DNA from: Tardibacter chloracetimidivorans
GTDB lineage: Bacteria; Pseudomonadota; Alphaproteobacteria; Sphingomonadales; Sphingomonadaceae
Assembly: GCF_001890385.1 (NCBI RefSeq)
Contig: NZ_CP018221.1
Span: 1-64,000 of the forward strand
Direction of reading: 5' to 3'
DNA length: 64,000 bases
In this document: positions 50,165 to 60,565 of the stretch, in pieces
How positions within the stretch are numbered: the stretch's first letter is position 1
How the letters are laid out: the number at the start of each line of letters is the position of its first letter
Notes under the pieces: generated by a model
What the model saw: the letters and a program-made list of their open reading frames with translations, nothing else
Database searches by the model: none
What the model was told of the DNA's origin: nothing
Made by a program: the position numbers and the translations under genes

Positions 50165-51088
50165 ATGGCGGACCTCTATTCAACACTCGGCCTGAAGCGC
50201 GGGGCCAGCGAAGCAGATATCAAGAAAGCTTATCGCAAGCTGGCCAAGGAACTCCATCCTGACCGGAACAAGGATAATGCCGAGGCCTCGTCGCGGTTTT
50301 CCGAGGTCACGCACGCCTATGATCTGTTGAGCGACGCCGACAAGCGCGCCCAATATGACAGGGGCGAAATCGACGAGCAGGGCAATCCGCGTGCGCCCTT
50401 CGGCTATAGTCCGGGCGCGGGAAGGGGCGGGTTCGGCGGCCCGCGCGGCGAAGGCGTGCATTTCGAATTCGGCGAAGGCGGGGACTTCGGCGATATATTC
50501 TCCGATCTGTTCAACGGCGGCCAGCGGCGGCGCGGCAGTCCCTTTGGCCAGCGCCCGCAGCGCCGGGGCGCTGACGTCGCCTATCGGCTCCAGGTTCTGT
50601 TTGAGGAAGCGGCGGCGCTTAAGCCGCAGCGCGTCACCCTCTCCAACGGCAAGACGATCGACCTGAAGCTGCCGCCGGGGATCGAGAGCGGTCGGCAGAT
50701 GCGGCTTTCCGGACAGGGCGAGGTGGGCCCTGGCGGCAATGGCGACGCCCTGGTGACGATAGAGATAGCGCCGCACCGCTTCTTCAAGCGGGACGGGGAT
50801 GATGTGCGGCTGGACCTGCCGGTGCGGCTGGACGAGGTCGTGCTCGGCGCGAAGGTGAAGGTGCCGACGGTGGAGGGCGCGGTCATGCTGACGGTGCCCG
50901 CCGGTTCCACCTCCGGACGGACGTTGAGGCTGAAGGAGCGGGGTTTCCACAGGGCGACCGGCGGCCGTGGCGACCAGCTCGTGACGCTGATGGTGGACGT
51001 GCCCGGCGGTGATGCCGAGCTGGAAAGCTTTGTGAAGCAATGGGAAAGCGAAAGGTCACGCAACCCCCGGGCATCGCTGGGTGTTTAG
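50165..51088 (+). CDS. DnaJ-class co-chaperone (DjlA/CbpA-like)
   Basis: Stimulates a DnaK ATPase. The 307-residue protein has a J domain (ADLYSTLGLKRGASEADIKKAYRKLAKELHPDRNKD over 2-37, with HPD), a Gly/Phe region (75-125), no Cys-rich zinc domain, and DnaJ C-terminal substrate domains (LKLPPGIESGRQMRLSGQGE over 168-187). So it is a CbpA-type and not DnaJ proper. GCGATG 50165 follows a short promoter region. Confidence 0.93.
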   Translation: MADLYSTLGLKRGASEADIKKAYRKLAKELHPDRNKDNAEASSRFSEVTHAYDLLSDADKRAQYDRGEIDEQGNPRAPFGYSPGAGRGGFGGPRGEGVHFEFGEGGDFGDIFSDLFNGGQRRRGSPFGQRPQRRGADVAYRLQVLFEEAAALKPQRVTLSNGKTIDLKLPPGIESGRQMRLSGQGEVGPGGNGDALVTIEIAPHRFFKRDGDDVRLDLPVRLDEVVLGAKVKVPTVEGAVMLTVPAGSTSGRTLRLKERGFHRATGGRGDQLVTLMVDVPGGDAELESFVKQWESERSRNPRASLGV

Positions 51089-51100
51089 CCGAGAGAACTG

Positions 51101-52105
51101 ATGCGTGATTTTTCTCCCCTTGCGCCGGAAGCCCGGAAACGGGCCCATTGGCAGCGGCGGCTGGACCGGTTGCGGCCAGGCGCGCGTACCTATGAGGTGA
51201 CGAAGCGCGTCGTCGTCGGAGTCTACAACGACGGCTTCATTCATGCGGGCAATCTTGCCTATATGGCGCTGCTGACGCTGTTTCCCTTCTTCATCGTCGC
51301 GGCCGCTGTGGCGCACTTCTTCGGACGCACCGAGGACGGCATGACCGCGGTCGTGGCCTTTTTGCAGACCGTGCCGCCCGACGTCGCCAAGGTGTTGAAA
51401 AAGCCGATCGCCGATGTGCTGGAGGCGCGGTCCGGAATATTGCTTTGGCTCGGCGCACTCGTGGGCCTCTGGACCACGACAAGCTTCATCGAGACGATTC
51501 GCGACATTTTGCGCCGGGCCTATGGCACCGGATATGCCCGCGCCTTCTGGGAATATCGGCTGATGTCGATCGCGATCACGATCGTGTCGGTCTTGGGGTC
51601 GATGCTGATCTTCACGCTGCAGGTGCTGTTCGCCAGCTTCGAGCAGTTGATCCTCTCCTTCTTTCCGCTGGCCGAAAACGTCGCCGGATGGCTGGGCCTT
51701 TCCCGCATCGCGCAGGCGATCGTGCTTTTCCCGGCGCTCTACGGCCTCTTCTATTCGCTGACTCCGCATCGCTATCGCTATTCGGATTGCCCAAAATGGC
51801 CGGGCGCGCTGCTGGTGACGATCTGGTGGATGGCCACCACGGCGCTGCTGCCCAAGGTGCTGGGGATGCTGGGCAGCTATTCGCTCACCTATGGGGGGCT
51901 GGCGGGCGTCATAATCGTGCTGCTGTTCTTTTTCATCGTCGGATTGGGGCTGGTTGTTGGCGCAGAATTGAACGCGGCTCTGGCGGAAACCCCCGAAGGC
52001 GATCTAAAGGAAAGCCCGGACACCGAAACACAAGCACCTAACAGGGGCGAATATGTCAGGACTGATGCAGGGGAAACGCGGGCTGATAATGGGGCTCGCC
52101 AATGA
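51101..52105 (+). CDS. YihY/BrkB family membrane protein
   Basis: Polytopic inner-membrane protein of 334 residues with about six segments (60-290), an N-terminal cytoplasmic part and a 45-residue acidic disordered tail. LAYMALLTLFPFFIVAAAVA and LPKVLGMLGSYSLTYGGLAGVI are typical. The function is not established. The 3' end overlaps fabI by 53 bases. Confidence 0.9.
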   Translation: MRDFSPLAPEARKRAHWQRRLDRLRPGARTYEVTKRVVVGVYNDGFIHAGNLAYMALLTLFPFFIVAAAVAHFFGRTEDGMTAVVAFLQTVPPDVAKVLKKPIADVLEARSGILLWLGALVGLWTTTSFIETIRDILRRAYGTGYARAFWEYRLMSIAITIVSVLGSMLIFTLQVLFASFEQLILSFFPLAENVAGWLGLSRIAQAIVLFPALYGLFYSLTPHRYRYSDCPKWPGALLVTIWWMATTALLPKVLGMLGSYSLTYGGLAGVIIVLLFFFIVGLGLVVGAELNAALAETPEGDLKESPDTETQAPNRGEYVRTDAGETRADNGARQ

Positions 52106-52856
52106 TCGCTCGCTTGCGTGGGGGATTGCGAAGGCGCTTCATGCCCATGGTGCGGAGATGGCGTTCAGCTATCAGGGCGAGGCGTTGGAAAAGCGGGTGC
52201 GCCCGCTTGCCAATGAGGTCGGCAGCGATTTTCTGATCGAATGCGACGTAGCCGACATGGCTGAGATGGATGGGGCGTTCGATACGCTTGCGGCGCGCTG
52301 GCCGACCATAGACTTCGTGCTTCACGCGATCGGATTTTCCGACAAGAATGAGTTGCGCGGCAAATATGTCGATACCGGCCTCGATAACTTTCTTCTGACG
52401 ATGAACGTGTCGGCCTACAGCTTTGTCGCCGTGGCCAAGCGCGCACGCGCGATGATGCCCAATGGCGGATCGCTGCTGACGCTCACCTATTACGGGGCCG
52501 AAAAAGTGGTGCCGCATTACAATGTGATGGGGGTCGCCAAGGCCGCGCTTGAAACCAGCGTCAAATATCTCGCCATGGACCTGGGGCCGGAGAATATCCG
52601 CGTCAACGCGATCTCGGCAGGGCCGATCAAGACGCTCGCCGCGTCGGGCATCGGCGATTTCCGCTACATTCTGAAATGGAACGAGCTGAACTCGCCCCTT
52701 CGCCGCAATGTCACGATCGAGGATGTCGGCGGCGCGGGCATGTATCTGCTGTCAGATCTCGCATCGGGCGTGACGGGCGAAATCCACCATGTGGATGCCG
52801 GCTACAACGTCATCGGCATGAAGGCCGAAGATGCGCCCGACATCGCCCTGGCTTGA
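52053..52856 (+). CDS. fabI: FabI, enoyl-ACP reductase
   Basis: Last reduction of the fatty-acid elongation cycle. The 267-residue protein has [20 protein letters not shown], the catalytic Tyr/Lys in [22 protein letters not shown] and a C-terminal [20 protein letters not shown] 52053 lies inside yihY; ATG 52065 is an alternative. Either leaves a 41-53 base overlap. Confidence 0.96.
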   Translation: MSGLMQGKRGLIMGLANDRSLAWGIAKALHAHGAEMAFSYQGEALEKRVRPLANEVGSDFLIECDVADMAEMDGAFDTLAARWPTIDFVLHAIGFSDKNELRGKYVDTGLDNFLLTMNVSAYSFVAVAKRARAMMPNGGSLLTLTYYGAEKVVPHYNVMGVAKAALETSVKYLAMDLGPENIRVNAISAGPIKTLAASGIGDFRYILKWNELNSPLRRNVTIEDVGGAGMYLLSDLASGVTGEIHHVDAGYNVIGMKAEDAPDIALA

Positions 52857-52860
52857 TCGG

Positions 52861-53937
52861 ATGAGCTTCAACACCTTCGGCCGCGTTTTTCGCTTCACGA
52901 CCTGGGGTGAAAGCCACGGCCCCGCGCTGGGCGCGGTGGTGGACGGCTGCCCGCCGGGCCTCAGCCTGTCGGAGGCGGAGATTCAGCCCTGGCTGGACAA
53001 GCGGCGGCCGGGCCAGTCGCGCTACACCACGCAACGGCAGGAGCCGGACCGGGTCCGCATCCTTTCGGGCGTGTTCGAGGGCAGGACCACCGGCACGCCG
53101 ATCAGCCTGATGATCGAGAATGTCGACCAGCGCTCCAAGGATTATTCGGAGGTCGCAAAGGCCTATCGGCCCGGACATGCCGATTATGCCTATGATGCCA
53201 AATACGGCTTTCGCGATTATCGGGGCGGCGGGCGATCCTCTGCCCGCGAAACGGCGGCGCGGGTGGCCGCTGGCGGCGTCGCGCGCTTGGTCATATCCGA
53301 AGTAAGCATCCGCGCATATCTAGTTGAACTTGGAGGAGATTCCATTGATCGCGCCGGCTTTGACGATGCCGAGATCGATCGCAACCCGTTCTTCTGTCCG
53401 GATGCGGCCGCCGCCGCGCGCTGGGCGGTGCTTCTCGACGAGGCGCGCAAGAACGGATCCTCGCTTGGCGCGATCGTCGAATGCGTGGCGACGGGGGTGC
53501 CGGCCGGATGGGGCGCGCCGCTCTACGCCAAGCTCGACAGCGAGCTTGCGGCCGCGATGATGAGCATCAATGCGGTGAAGGGCGTGGAGATCGGCGACGG
53601 CTTTGCAGCCGCACGGCTGAGGGGCGAGGATAACGCCGATCCGATGCAGCCGGGCAATGACGGCAAACCCGTGTTCCTCGCCAATCACGCAGGCGGCGTG
53701 GCGGGCGGCATAGCCACCGGACAGCCAGTGGTGGTGCGGATCGCGCTGAAGCCGACCTCATCGATCCTGACGCCGGTCGAAACCATCACCCGCGACGGCG
53801 ATCCATCAGAGATCAAGACCAAGGGCCGTCACGATCCGTGCGTCGGCATCCGCGCCGCGCCTGTCGCTGAAGCGATGATGGCGCTGGTGCTGGCCGACCA
53901 GAAGCTGCTCCACCGGGCCCAGACGGGGCGGGGTTAG
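52861..53937 (+). CDS. aroC: AroC, chorismate synthase
   Basis: Last step of the shikimate pathway. The 358-residue protein has [59 protein letters not shown] spread over 108-133 and [21 protein letters not shown] 52861 follows the fabI stop by four bases. The stop overlaps the TM2 gene by one base. Confidence 0.97.
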   Translation: MSFNTFGRVFRFTTWGESHGPALGAVVDGCPPGLSLSEAEIQPWLDKRRPGQSRYTTQRQEPDRVRILSGVFEGRTTGTPISLMIENVDQRSKDYSEVAKAYRPGHADYAYDAKYGFRDYRGGGRSSARETAARVAAGGVARLVISEVSIRAYLVELGGDSIDRAGFDDAEIDRNPFFCPDAAAAARWAVLLDEARKNGSSLGAIVECVATGVPAGWGAPLYAKLDSELAAAMMSINAVKGVEIGDGFAAARLRGEDNADPMQPGNDGKPVFLANHAGGVAGGIATGQPVVVRIALKPTSSILTPVETITRDGDPSEIKTKGRHDPCVGIRAAPVAEAMMALVLADQKLLHRAQTGRG

Positions 53938-54338
53938 TGGTGGCGGAACACACACGCATCGGGATCTACGAAGCAGGCCGCAGATCGATCGGCCTTGCTT
54001 ATCTGCTCTGGTTCTTCCTCGGCACATTCGGCGCGCATCGTTTCTATCTGAAGCGCACGGGGAGCGGCTGGGTCCAGTTCGGCGTCCATGTCGGCGGCTG
54101 GCTGCTGATTGCGCTTGCCCTTTGGCGCGTCGGGCAGGGCAGCTATGTCGAGACGGCTCAGTCCGGGGCGTACATGATGCGCATGTCGTGGTCGGCGGCG
54201 TTGGGCGGCGGCATTCTGGCGTGGATGGGCTGGGCGCTGCTGGCGATCGTCTGGCCGTGGTGGCTGATCGACGCATTTTTGATCCCCGGCATAGCGCGCC
54301 GTTTCAACCGGCGCTTGCGCGAGGCGATCGGCCGCTGA
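53937..54338 (+). CDS. TM2-domain membrane protein
   Basis: The 133-residue protein has the TM2 signature LWFFLGTFGAHRFYLKRTGSGWVQ (spread over 24-47), followed by two or three hydrophobic segments and a basic tail. The role is not known. GTG 53937 overlaps the aroC stop. Confidence 0.88.
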   Translation: MVAEHTRIGIYEAGRRSIGLAYLLWFFLGTFGAHRFYLKRTGSGWVQFGVHVGGWLLIALALWRVGQGSYVETAQSGAYMMRMSWSAALGGGILAWMGWALLAIVWPWWLIDAFLIPGIARRFNRRLREAIGR

Positions 54339-54339
54339 A

Positions 54340-55068
54340 TCAGCGGCGGACGCCGAGCAGCGCGCCTTTCCGCGTCGGCAACAGGCGGAAGTCGAAGTCG
54401 GGATACTCCCGCCGCCAACGCGCGCCCACCAGCCGTTCGCCGGGGCGATAGGCGTCGTCGAGCAGCACCGCTCCGCCGCGCGGAATGCGGCTGAACAGGG
54501 AGGCAGCATTGCCTCGCGCCATGGGGTGGAGAAACCACGGCGGGCCGTCCACGATCAGCAGGTCGATGCGCGAGGGAAGCTCTTCCGTGTCATACCAAGC
54601 GCCGCCCCAGCCGTTTCGTGCGGCGATCAACGGGCAGAGCGGTACGGAACGTACATCGGCTTCCAGGCCCAGCGCCCGGAGGCGCTGCGCCGTTTCAGCG
54701 GCAAAGCTGCTGTGATGGTCATGGGTGATGATGCTGCCACCGCCCTTCCGGCGGAGGCATTCGGCCGCGACCAGCGTCGACACGCCCGATCCGAACTCCA
54801 CGACCGTGCGTGGCGAACGGCTGAGCGTATAGCGGGCGAGGAGGAGCAGCATCCGCGCATCGGCCACCCAGCCGGACAGGGTCGGCAGATGCGGTCCGCC
54901 AGCGCCCAGCAAGGCGCGGAGGCGGTCTTCGGGCTTGCGGTCCAGCTCGGGAAAATAGCGGGGCAGGAGGCCGTTCAGGAGAAACGGCCAGGTGACGATT
55001 CCGGCGAGGCCTACCGCGCCAACACGCTCGAGAAGCGGCGGGACCAGGGAAAGGGCCGCCGATGTCAT
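54340..55068 (-). CDS. SAM-dependent methyltransferase-like protein
   Basis: The 242-residue protein has a class-I methyltransferase motif I VVEFGSGVSTLVAA, an acidic ITHDHHSSFAAE, IDLLIVDGPPWFLHPMARG and LLDDAYRP, as in a family of small-molecule methyltransferases. An N-terminal hydrophobic part (about 5-30) suggests membrane association. Substrate unknown. It lies between the TM2 gene and purA, in the purA direction. Confidence 0.82.
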   Translation of the reverse strand: MTSAALSLVPPLLERVGAVGLAGIVTWPFLLNGLLPRYFPELDRKPEDRLRALLGAGGPHLPTLSGWVADARMLLLLARYTLSRSPRTVVEFGSGVSTLVAAECLRRKGGGSIITHDHHSSFAAETAQRLRALGLEADVRSVPLCPLIAARNGWGGAWYDTEELPSRIDLLIVDGPPWFLHPMARGNAASLFSRIPRGGAVLLDDAYRPGERLVGARWRREYPDFDFRLLPTRKGALLGVRR

Positions 55069-55071
55069 TCA

Positions 55072-56361
55072 TCAATCCTCGAACGGATCCCTGACAAGTA
55101 TCGTATCCTCTCGTTCCGGGCTGGTCGAAACGAGAGCGACCGGACAGTGAATCAGTTCCTCTATCCGGCGTATGTATTTGATAGCCTGTGCGGGTAGCTG
55201 CGCCCAACTGCGCGCGCCGAAGGTGGAATCCCCCCAGCCTTCGATCGTTTCATAGACCGGCTCCACCGCCGCCTGGTCCGCGGCGTGGGCAGGGAAATAA
55301 TCGAGCATCCTGTCACCCAGCCGATAGCCGGTGCAGATCTTCACCTCGTCCAGCCCGTCGAGCACGTCGAGCTTGGTGAGAGCGATTCCGGTGACTCCGG
55401 AAACCGCCACCGATTGCCGGACCAGCACTGCGTCGAACCAGCCGCAGCGACGCTTGCGGCCGGTGACGGTGCCGAACTCATGACCGCGTTCGCCCAGCCG
55501 CTGGCCGATCGGGTCGTCCAGTTCGGTGGGGAAGGGGCCGGAGCCGACGCGGGTCGTATAGGCCTTGGTGATGCCCAGCACGAAGCCGATGGAGGAGGGG
55601 CCAAGGCCCGACCCGCCCGCAGCCGTTCCGGCAATGGTGTTGGACGAGGTGACGAACGGATAGGTGCCGTGATCGATGTCGAGCAGCACGCCCTGCGCGC
55701 CTTCGAAGAGGATGCGGTCGCCCCGCCTGCGTGCCTCGTTGAGGCTGAGCCAGACAGGCTTTGCATAGGGCAGGACGAAGGGCGCGATTTCCGCGAGGTC
55801 GGCCATCAGCCGCGCCCGGTCGATGGAGGGCTGGCCGAAACCGGCGCGAAGCGCGTCATGATGGGCGCTCAGCCGGTCAAGCTGCGGATCGAGCTGGTCC
55901 AGATGGGCGAGGTCGCACAGGCGGATCGCGCGACGGCCCACCTTGTCCTCATAGGCGGGGCCGATGCCGCGCCGCGTCGTGCCGATCTTGCCCGCACCGC
56001 TTGCGTCTTCACGCAGCCCGTCAAGATCGCCGTGGAAAGGCAGGATAAGCGGGATGTTTTCGGCAATATGGAGATTGTCGGGCGTGATGGTGACGCCTTG
56101 GGCGGTCAGCTTCTCGATCTCCGCCTTCAGCGCCCAGGGATCAAGCACCACGCCATTGCCGATGACCGACAGCGTGCCCCGCACGATGCCGGACGGCAGC
56201 AGGCTGAGCTTGTAGGTGTTCTCGCCGATGACAAGCGTATGGCCGGCATTATGCCCACCCTGGAAACGGACGACGACATCGGCCCGCTCCGCAAGCCAGT
56301 CGACAATCTTTCCCTTTCCCTCGTCGCCCCACTGGGCGCCGATCACGGTCACATTGGCCAT
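55072..56361 (-). CDS. purA: PurA, adenylosuccinate synthetase
   Basis: Joins IMP and aspartate with GTP. The 429-residue protein has the P-loop [25 protein letters not shown], and [11 protein letters not shown], plus [15 protein letters not shown]. Length and motifs are normal. It is the last gene of serC-serA-hisZ-purA. Confidence 0.97.
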   Translation of the reverse strand: MANVTVIGAQWGDEGKGKIVDWLAERADVVVRFQGGHNAGHTLVIGENTYKLSLLPSGIVRGTLSVIGNGVVLDPWALKAEIEKLTAQGVTITPDNLHIAENIPLILPFHGDLDGLREDASGAGKIGTTRRGIGPAYEDKVGRRAIRLCDLAHLDQLDPQLDRLSAHHDALRAGFGQPSIDRARLMADLAEIAPFVLPYAKPVWLSLNEARRRGDRILFEGAQGVLLDIDHGTYPFVTSSNTIAGTAAGGSGLGPSSIGFVLGITKAYTTRVGSGPFPTELDDPIGQRLGERGHEFGTVTGRKRRCGWFDAVLVRQSVAVSGVTGIALTKLDVLDGLDEVKICTGYRLGDRMLDYFPAHAADQAAVEPVYETIEGWGDSTFGARSWAQLPAQAIKYIRRIEELIHCPVALVSTSPEREDTILVRDPFED

Positions 56362-56381
56362 TCTTCAGCTATCCGTATCTT

Positions 56382-57500
56382 CTAGAGCGGGGCTGCCTCT
56401 AGCCCATTCCATTGATGGGTGCACCCAAGTTTTGTCCCGTTGCAGCCCTGCGAGATTGCGGCGACCGTGGCCCAGCCCTGCGCGCGCAATCCGGCGGCCA
56501 CCGATTCATCGGTGCCAAGCGGCAGGAAGACGCGGCGGCGCTCGCTCCGGCCCAGCCCGGCGGACACCAGCGGATCGAGGTAGATCGAAAAGCCGACGGC
56601 CTTTTCCTCCCGCCCATCGGCATGGACGATCGTATAGCTACCGCCCCGGCCGATCTCGCCCGGTATGCCTTCGCCGAACAGGGAAAAGCCGATCCAGCTC
56701 TGATATTCAAAGCCATGGCGCTCGGTCGGGTCCAGCGTCACGCCGACCCGATTGCGCAATCCGTCGGCGAGAATGCTGACGGCGTCCAGCCGTTCTTCGA
56801 TCACGTCGCCCGCGTTCAGCGTGCGAAGCCGCTTCAGCGCCTGATCGATGGGACCGGCGGCCGCGATCAGCGGCTGATATGCGTCCGCGCCCAGCGCGGT
56901 AAGCCCGGCCGCGTCCTTGCCGTCGAGACAGGCCTGAAGCTCGGGCACCTTGTCGGCGGCCAGCGGCATGGGGCCGGCCGCCAGCGCCTCGACAAGGTTC
57001 GGCAGCGTCAGGTCGACGCTCACGCCTGTGACGCCCGCCGCCTCCAGCGCATCAAGCGCGACCCGCAGAACCTCCGCCACCGCCGCGACGGTATCGCTGC
57101 CGATCAACTCGACGCCCGTCTGCAGCATCTCGCGCTCCGGGCGAAGCTGGGTGCCGCGGACCTTCAACACCGCGCCGCCATAGGCAAGGCGCAGAGGCCG
57201 CGCGGTGCCCGCCATGCGTGTGGTGGCGATGCGGCCAACCTGCGCGGTCATGTCCGGCCGCAGCGCGAGCGTGCGCTGCGACACTGGATCGACAAAGCGC
57301 AGCAGGTCCTGCTGGCGGGTGGATTTCAACCGGCCGACGAGATTGGCCTCGAACTCGGCAAGAGGGGGCTGCACGCGCTCATAACCATGGGTAGCCGTCG
57401 CATCCATCACTGCGCGCAGCAGCGTGGCCGCGCTTTCCGCCTCTGGCGGCAGGCGGTCATGCAGGCCTTCCGGCAGCAATCCGGGTGCGATGTCGGTCAT
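56382..57500 (-). CDS. hisZ: HisZ, ATP phosphoribosyltransferase regulatory subunit
   Basis: Histidyl-tRNA-synthetase-like protein that works with short-form HisG in histidine synthesis. The 372-residue protein has class-II-type motifs (LRPDMTAQVGRIATTRM, LRLAYGGAVLKVRG) but lacks a tRNA-binding domain. ATG 57500 has GGAGG-type sequence upstream; the frame is open to 57569. It needs a hisG elsewhere in the genome. Confidence 0.93.
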   Translation of the reverse strand: MTDIAPGLLPEGLHDRLPPEAESAATLLRAVMDATATHGYERVQPPLAEFEANLVGRLKSTRQQDLLRFVDPVSQRTLALRPDMTAQVGRIATTRMAGTARPLRLAYGGAVLKVRGTQLRPEREMLQTGVELIGSDTVAAVAEVLRVALDALEAAGVTGVSVDLTLPNLVEALAAGPMPLAADKVPELQACLDGKDAAGLTALGADAYQPLIAAAGPIDQALKRLRTLNAGDVIEERLDAVSILADGLRNRVGVTLDPTERHGFEYQSWIGFSLFGEGIPGEIGRGGSYTIVHADGREEKAVGFSIYLDPLVSAGLGRSERRRVFLPLGTDESVAAGLRAQGWATVAAISQGCNGTKLGCTHQWNGLEAAPL

Positions 57501-57607
57501 GACCTGTCTCCCCTCCGCCATGTCCGCGAAGGCGGGAAATCCATGAACATCACGAGCGACAAAATGCAACCGCGATGTTCACCGATTCCTGCCCCGCCGG
57601 TGACAAC

Positions 57608-59185
57608 TCAGAACCGCAGCGCCTTGGCCTGCCGGACGCCGGGGAGGCTGCACACCGTCTTGAGCAGATCGCCCTGCACGGGAGAATCCACCGAGAGCAG
57701 CAGCACGGCCTCGCCGCCCGCGGACCGGCGACCCAGATGGAAGGTGCCGATATTGATGCCTGCCTCGCCCAGCGTCGAGCCCAGACGACCGATGAAGCCC
57801 GGCTTGTCGTCGTTGACGATGTAGAGCATGTCGCCTTCGAGATCGGCCTCCACCTTGATGCCGAACATTTCGACAAGGCGCGGCGTGCGGTTGGAGAACA
57901 GCGTTCCCGCCACCGAGCGTTCGCCGTTGCGGCCGTTCACCGAAACACGGATCAGCGTGTGATAGTCCCCCTCGCGGTCGTGGCGGACCTCGCGCACGTC
58001 AAGGCCCCGTTCCTTGGCGAGGAAAGGCGCGTTGACCATGTTCACCGTGTCCGAATAGACCTTCATCAGCCCCGCAAGGACGGCCCCGGTAATGGGTTTC
58101 TGGTTCAGCTCGGCGGCGGCACCCTCCACCTCGACCGACACGGCCATCAGTCCTTCGCCGGAAAGCTGGCCGACAAGCGAGCCGAGCTGCTCGGCAAGCG
58201 CCATATAGGGCTTCAGCTTTGGCGCTTCCTCGGCCGACAATGACGGCATGTTGAGCGCGTTGGTGACGCCGCCGTTCACGAGGAAGTCGGCCATCTGCTC
58301 TGCGACCTGGATCGCGACATTGACCTGGGCCTCGTTCGTCGACGCGCCGAGGTGCGGCGTCGAGATGAAGCCGGGCGTGCCGAACAGCGGCGATACCTTT
58401 GCCGGCTCCTCTACGAACACATCCAGAGCAGCGCCCGCGACATGGCCCGAGTCCAGCGCGTCCTTGAGCGCCTCCTCGTCGATCAGGCCGCCGCGCGCGC
58501 AATTGATGACGCGCACGCCCTTCTTCGTCTTAGCGAGATTCTCGCGGCTCAGGATATTGCGCGTGCTGTCGGTGAGCGGCGTGTGGAGCGTGATGAAGTC
58601 GGCACGGGCCAGAAGATCGTCGAGCGTGACCTTCTCGACACCCATTTCCACGGCGCGTTCGGGCGTGAGGAAGGGGTCATAGGCGATCACCTTCATTTTC
58701 AGGCCCAGCGCCCGGTCGGCGACGATCGAACCGATGTTCCCGGCCCCGATCAGGCCAAGGGTCTTGTTCGTCAGCTCCACGCCCATGAAGCGGTTCTTTT
58801 CCCACTTGCCGGCCTGGGTGGATTTGTCCGCCTCCGGAATGTCGCGGGCCAGCGCGAACATCAGCGCGACCGCGTGTTCGGCGGTGGTGATCGAGTTGCC
58901 GAACGGGGTGTTCATCACCACCACGCCCTTGGCCGACGCGGCGGGGATGTCGACGTTATCGACGCCGATCCCGGCGCGGCCCACAACCTTCAGATTGGTC
59001 GCGGCGTCGAGGATTTCCTTCGTCACCTTGGTGGAAGAGCGGATGGCGAGGCCGTCATACTGGCCGATGATCGCCTTCAATTCCTCGGGTGTCTTGCCGG
59101 TGATTTCGTCCACCTCGACCCCGCGCTCGCGGAAGATCTGGGCGGCCTTGGGGTCCATTTTGTCGGAAATGAGAACTTTGGGCAT
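57608..59185 (-). CDS. serA: SerA, D-3-phosphoglycerate dehydrogenase
   Basis: First step of serine synthesis. The 525-residue form has the NAD motif LGLIGAGNIGSIVADRA, the catalytic NCARGGLIDEEAL and STPHLGASTNEAQ, an intermediate ASB domain and a C-terminal ACT domain (YIVNDDKPGFIGRLGSTL, about 453-470). The ACT domain may bind serine. It follows serC by 105 bases. Confidence 0.97.
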   Translation of the reverse strand: MPKVLISDKMDPKAAQIFRERGVEVDEITGKTPEELKAIIGQYDGLAIRSSTKVTKEILDAATNLKVVGRAGIGVDNVDIPAASAKGVVVMNTPFGNSITTAEHAVALMFALARDIPEADKSTQAGKWEKNRFMGVELTNKTLGLIGAGNIGSIVADRALGLKMKVIAYDPFLTPERAVEMGVEKVTLDDLLARADFITLHTPLTDSTRNILSRENLAKTKKGVRVINCARGGLIDEEALKDALDSGHVAGAALDVFVEEPAKVSPLFGTPGFISTPHLGASTNEAQVNVAIQVAEQMADFLVNGGVTNALNMPSLSAEEAPKLKPYMALAEQLGSLVGQLSGEGLMAVSVEVEGAAAELNQKPITGAVLAGLMKVYSDTVNMVNAPFLAKERGLDVREVRHDREGDYHTLIRVSVNGRNGERSVAGTLFSNRTPRLVEMFGIKVEADLEGDMLYIVNDDKPGFIGRLGSTLGEAGINIGTFHLGRRSAGGEAVLLLSVDSPVQGDLLKTVCSLPGVRQAKALRF

Positions 59186-59290
59186 GTGCGTGTTCCTGTT
59201 CCTTGCCCGTCATCCTGAAGCTGGTCGCTGGTCCACAGCACCTGTTCATGGACTACCGCCTGCGTGGCGGATGACGGCTGAATATCGTGA

Positions 59291-60442
59291 TTAGGCGGTG
59301 CGGGCCTGACGCCAGGCCCAGTCGAGCCAAGGGCCAAGCGCCTCGATATCGCTGGTGTCGACAGTCGCGCCGCACCAGATGCGGATGCCGGGCGGCGCAT
59401 CGCGATAGCCCGCCACGTCATAGGCTGCCTTCTCACCTTCCAGCAGCGAGGCCATCTTCTTGACGAGCGCAAGCTGGGCGTCGTCGTCGAGACCCTCGAC
59501 CGCATGATCGGCGAACTTGAGGCAGACCGAAGTGGTGGACCGCGACGCGGGGTCGACCGCCAGATGATCGATCCAGTCCGTCGCGCGGACCCAGCGGTCG
59601 AGCGCGGCCGCATTGGCCTCCGAACGGGCGATCAGGCCCGACAGGCCGCCAAGCGTCTCCGCCCATTCAAGCGCATAGATGTAATCCTCTACGGCCAGCA
59701 TCGAGGGGGTGTTGATCGTCTCGCCCTCGAAGATGCCCTTGATGAGCTTGCCACCCTTGGTCATGCGGAAGATCTTCGGCAGCGGCCATGCGGGCGTGTA
59801 GCTTTCAAGCCGTTCGACAGCGCGCGGGCCCAGGATCAGCACGCCATGGCCGCCTTCGCCGCCCAGCACCTTCTGCCAGGAATAGGTGACGACATCGAGC
59901 TTGTCCCACGGCATTTCCATGGCGAACACGGCCGAGGTCGCATCGGCGAACATCAGGCCCTGCCGGTCGTCGCGAATCCAGTCCCCATTAGGAACCCGCA
60001 CGCCGGATGTGGTGCCGTTCCAGGTGAAGATCACGTCGGTGTTCTGGTCGACGCGGGTCAGGTCGGGCAGTTCGCCATAGGGCGCCTTCACCACGTCGGC
60101 GTCGATCTTGAGCTGCTTCACGGCATCGGTGACCCAGCCTTCGCCGAAGCTTTCCCACGCCAGCAGCGTCGTCTTGCGCGCTCCGAGCAGAGACCACATC
60201 GCCATTTCCACCGCGCCGGTATCAGAGCCGGGAACGATGCCGATCAGGTGCGTGTCGGGCACCTTCAGGATTTTGCGGGTGAGATCGATCGCGCGCTTCA
60301 GCCGGGCCTTGCCGATCTTGGAGCGGTGCGAGCGGCCAAGCGATTCCGTCGCCAGCCTGTCGGCAGACCAGCCGGGGGGTTTCGCGCAGGGACCGGAAGA
60401 AAAGAAGGGACGCGCAGGACGCGCGGCAGGCAAATCAGTCAT
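59291..60442 (-). CDS. serC: SerC, phosphoserine aminotransferase
   Basis: Second step of serine synthesis. The 383-residue protein has [29 protein letters not shown], the PLP lysine in [15 protein letters not shown] and [11 protein letters not shown]. The leader is short, structured and hides the ribosome site. Together with serA it forms a two-step pathway unit. Confidence 0.97.
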   Translation of the reverse strand: MTDLPAARPARPFFSSGPCAKPPGWSADRLATESLGRSHRSKIGKARLKRAIDLTRKILKVPDTHLIGIVPGSDTGAVEMAMWSLLGARKTTLLAWESFGEGWVTDAVKQLKIDADVVKAPYGELPDLTRVDQNTDVIFTWNGTTSGVRVPNGDWIRDDRQGLMFADATSAVFAMEMPWDKLDVVTYSWQKVLGGEGGHGVLILGPRAVERLESYTPAWPLPKIFRMTKGGKLIKGIFEGETINTPSMLAVEDYIYALEWAETLGGLSGLIARSEANAAALDRWVRATDWIDHLAVDPASRSTTSVCLKFADHAVEGLDDDAQLALVKKMASLLEGEKAAYDVAGYRDAPPGIRIWCGATVDTSDIEALGPWLDWAWRQARTA

Positions 60443-60527
60443 TTAAGACTCTCCTCACAGAGAGCACGCGCTGCGTTGGGACAGCGTGGCCCGAGGGCGC
60501 TTCTAGAGGCGGAAAGACGGCTGTCAA
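60443..60527 (-). ncRNA. serC leader with promoter, candidate serC RNA motif
   Basis: Read on the minus strand, a -35 TTGACA (60527-60522) and -10 TAGAAG (60505-60500), 16-base spacer, precede a leader of about 50 bases. It can form a CGCTG/CAGCG hairpin (60486-60482 with 60473-60469) and then CTCTC/GAGAG (60464-60460 with 60453-60449), which pairs with the ribosome site GAGGAGAG. A serC RNA motif is known in Alphaproteobacteria; the match is by layout and not tested against the model. Confidence 0.65.
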
Positions 60528-60565
60528 GCTTGACGCGCACGATTCATCCGGGCGAATTGCGCGCG

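Noticed and set aside
59504-60565. Upstream extension of the extensin-like gene frame
   Set aside because: It is antisense to serC; the lipoprotein signal fixes the start at 60566.
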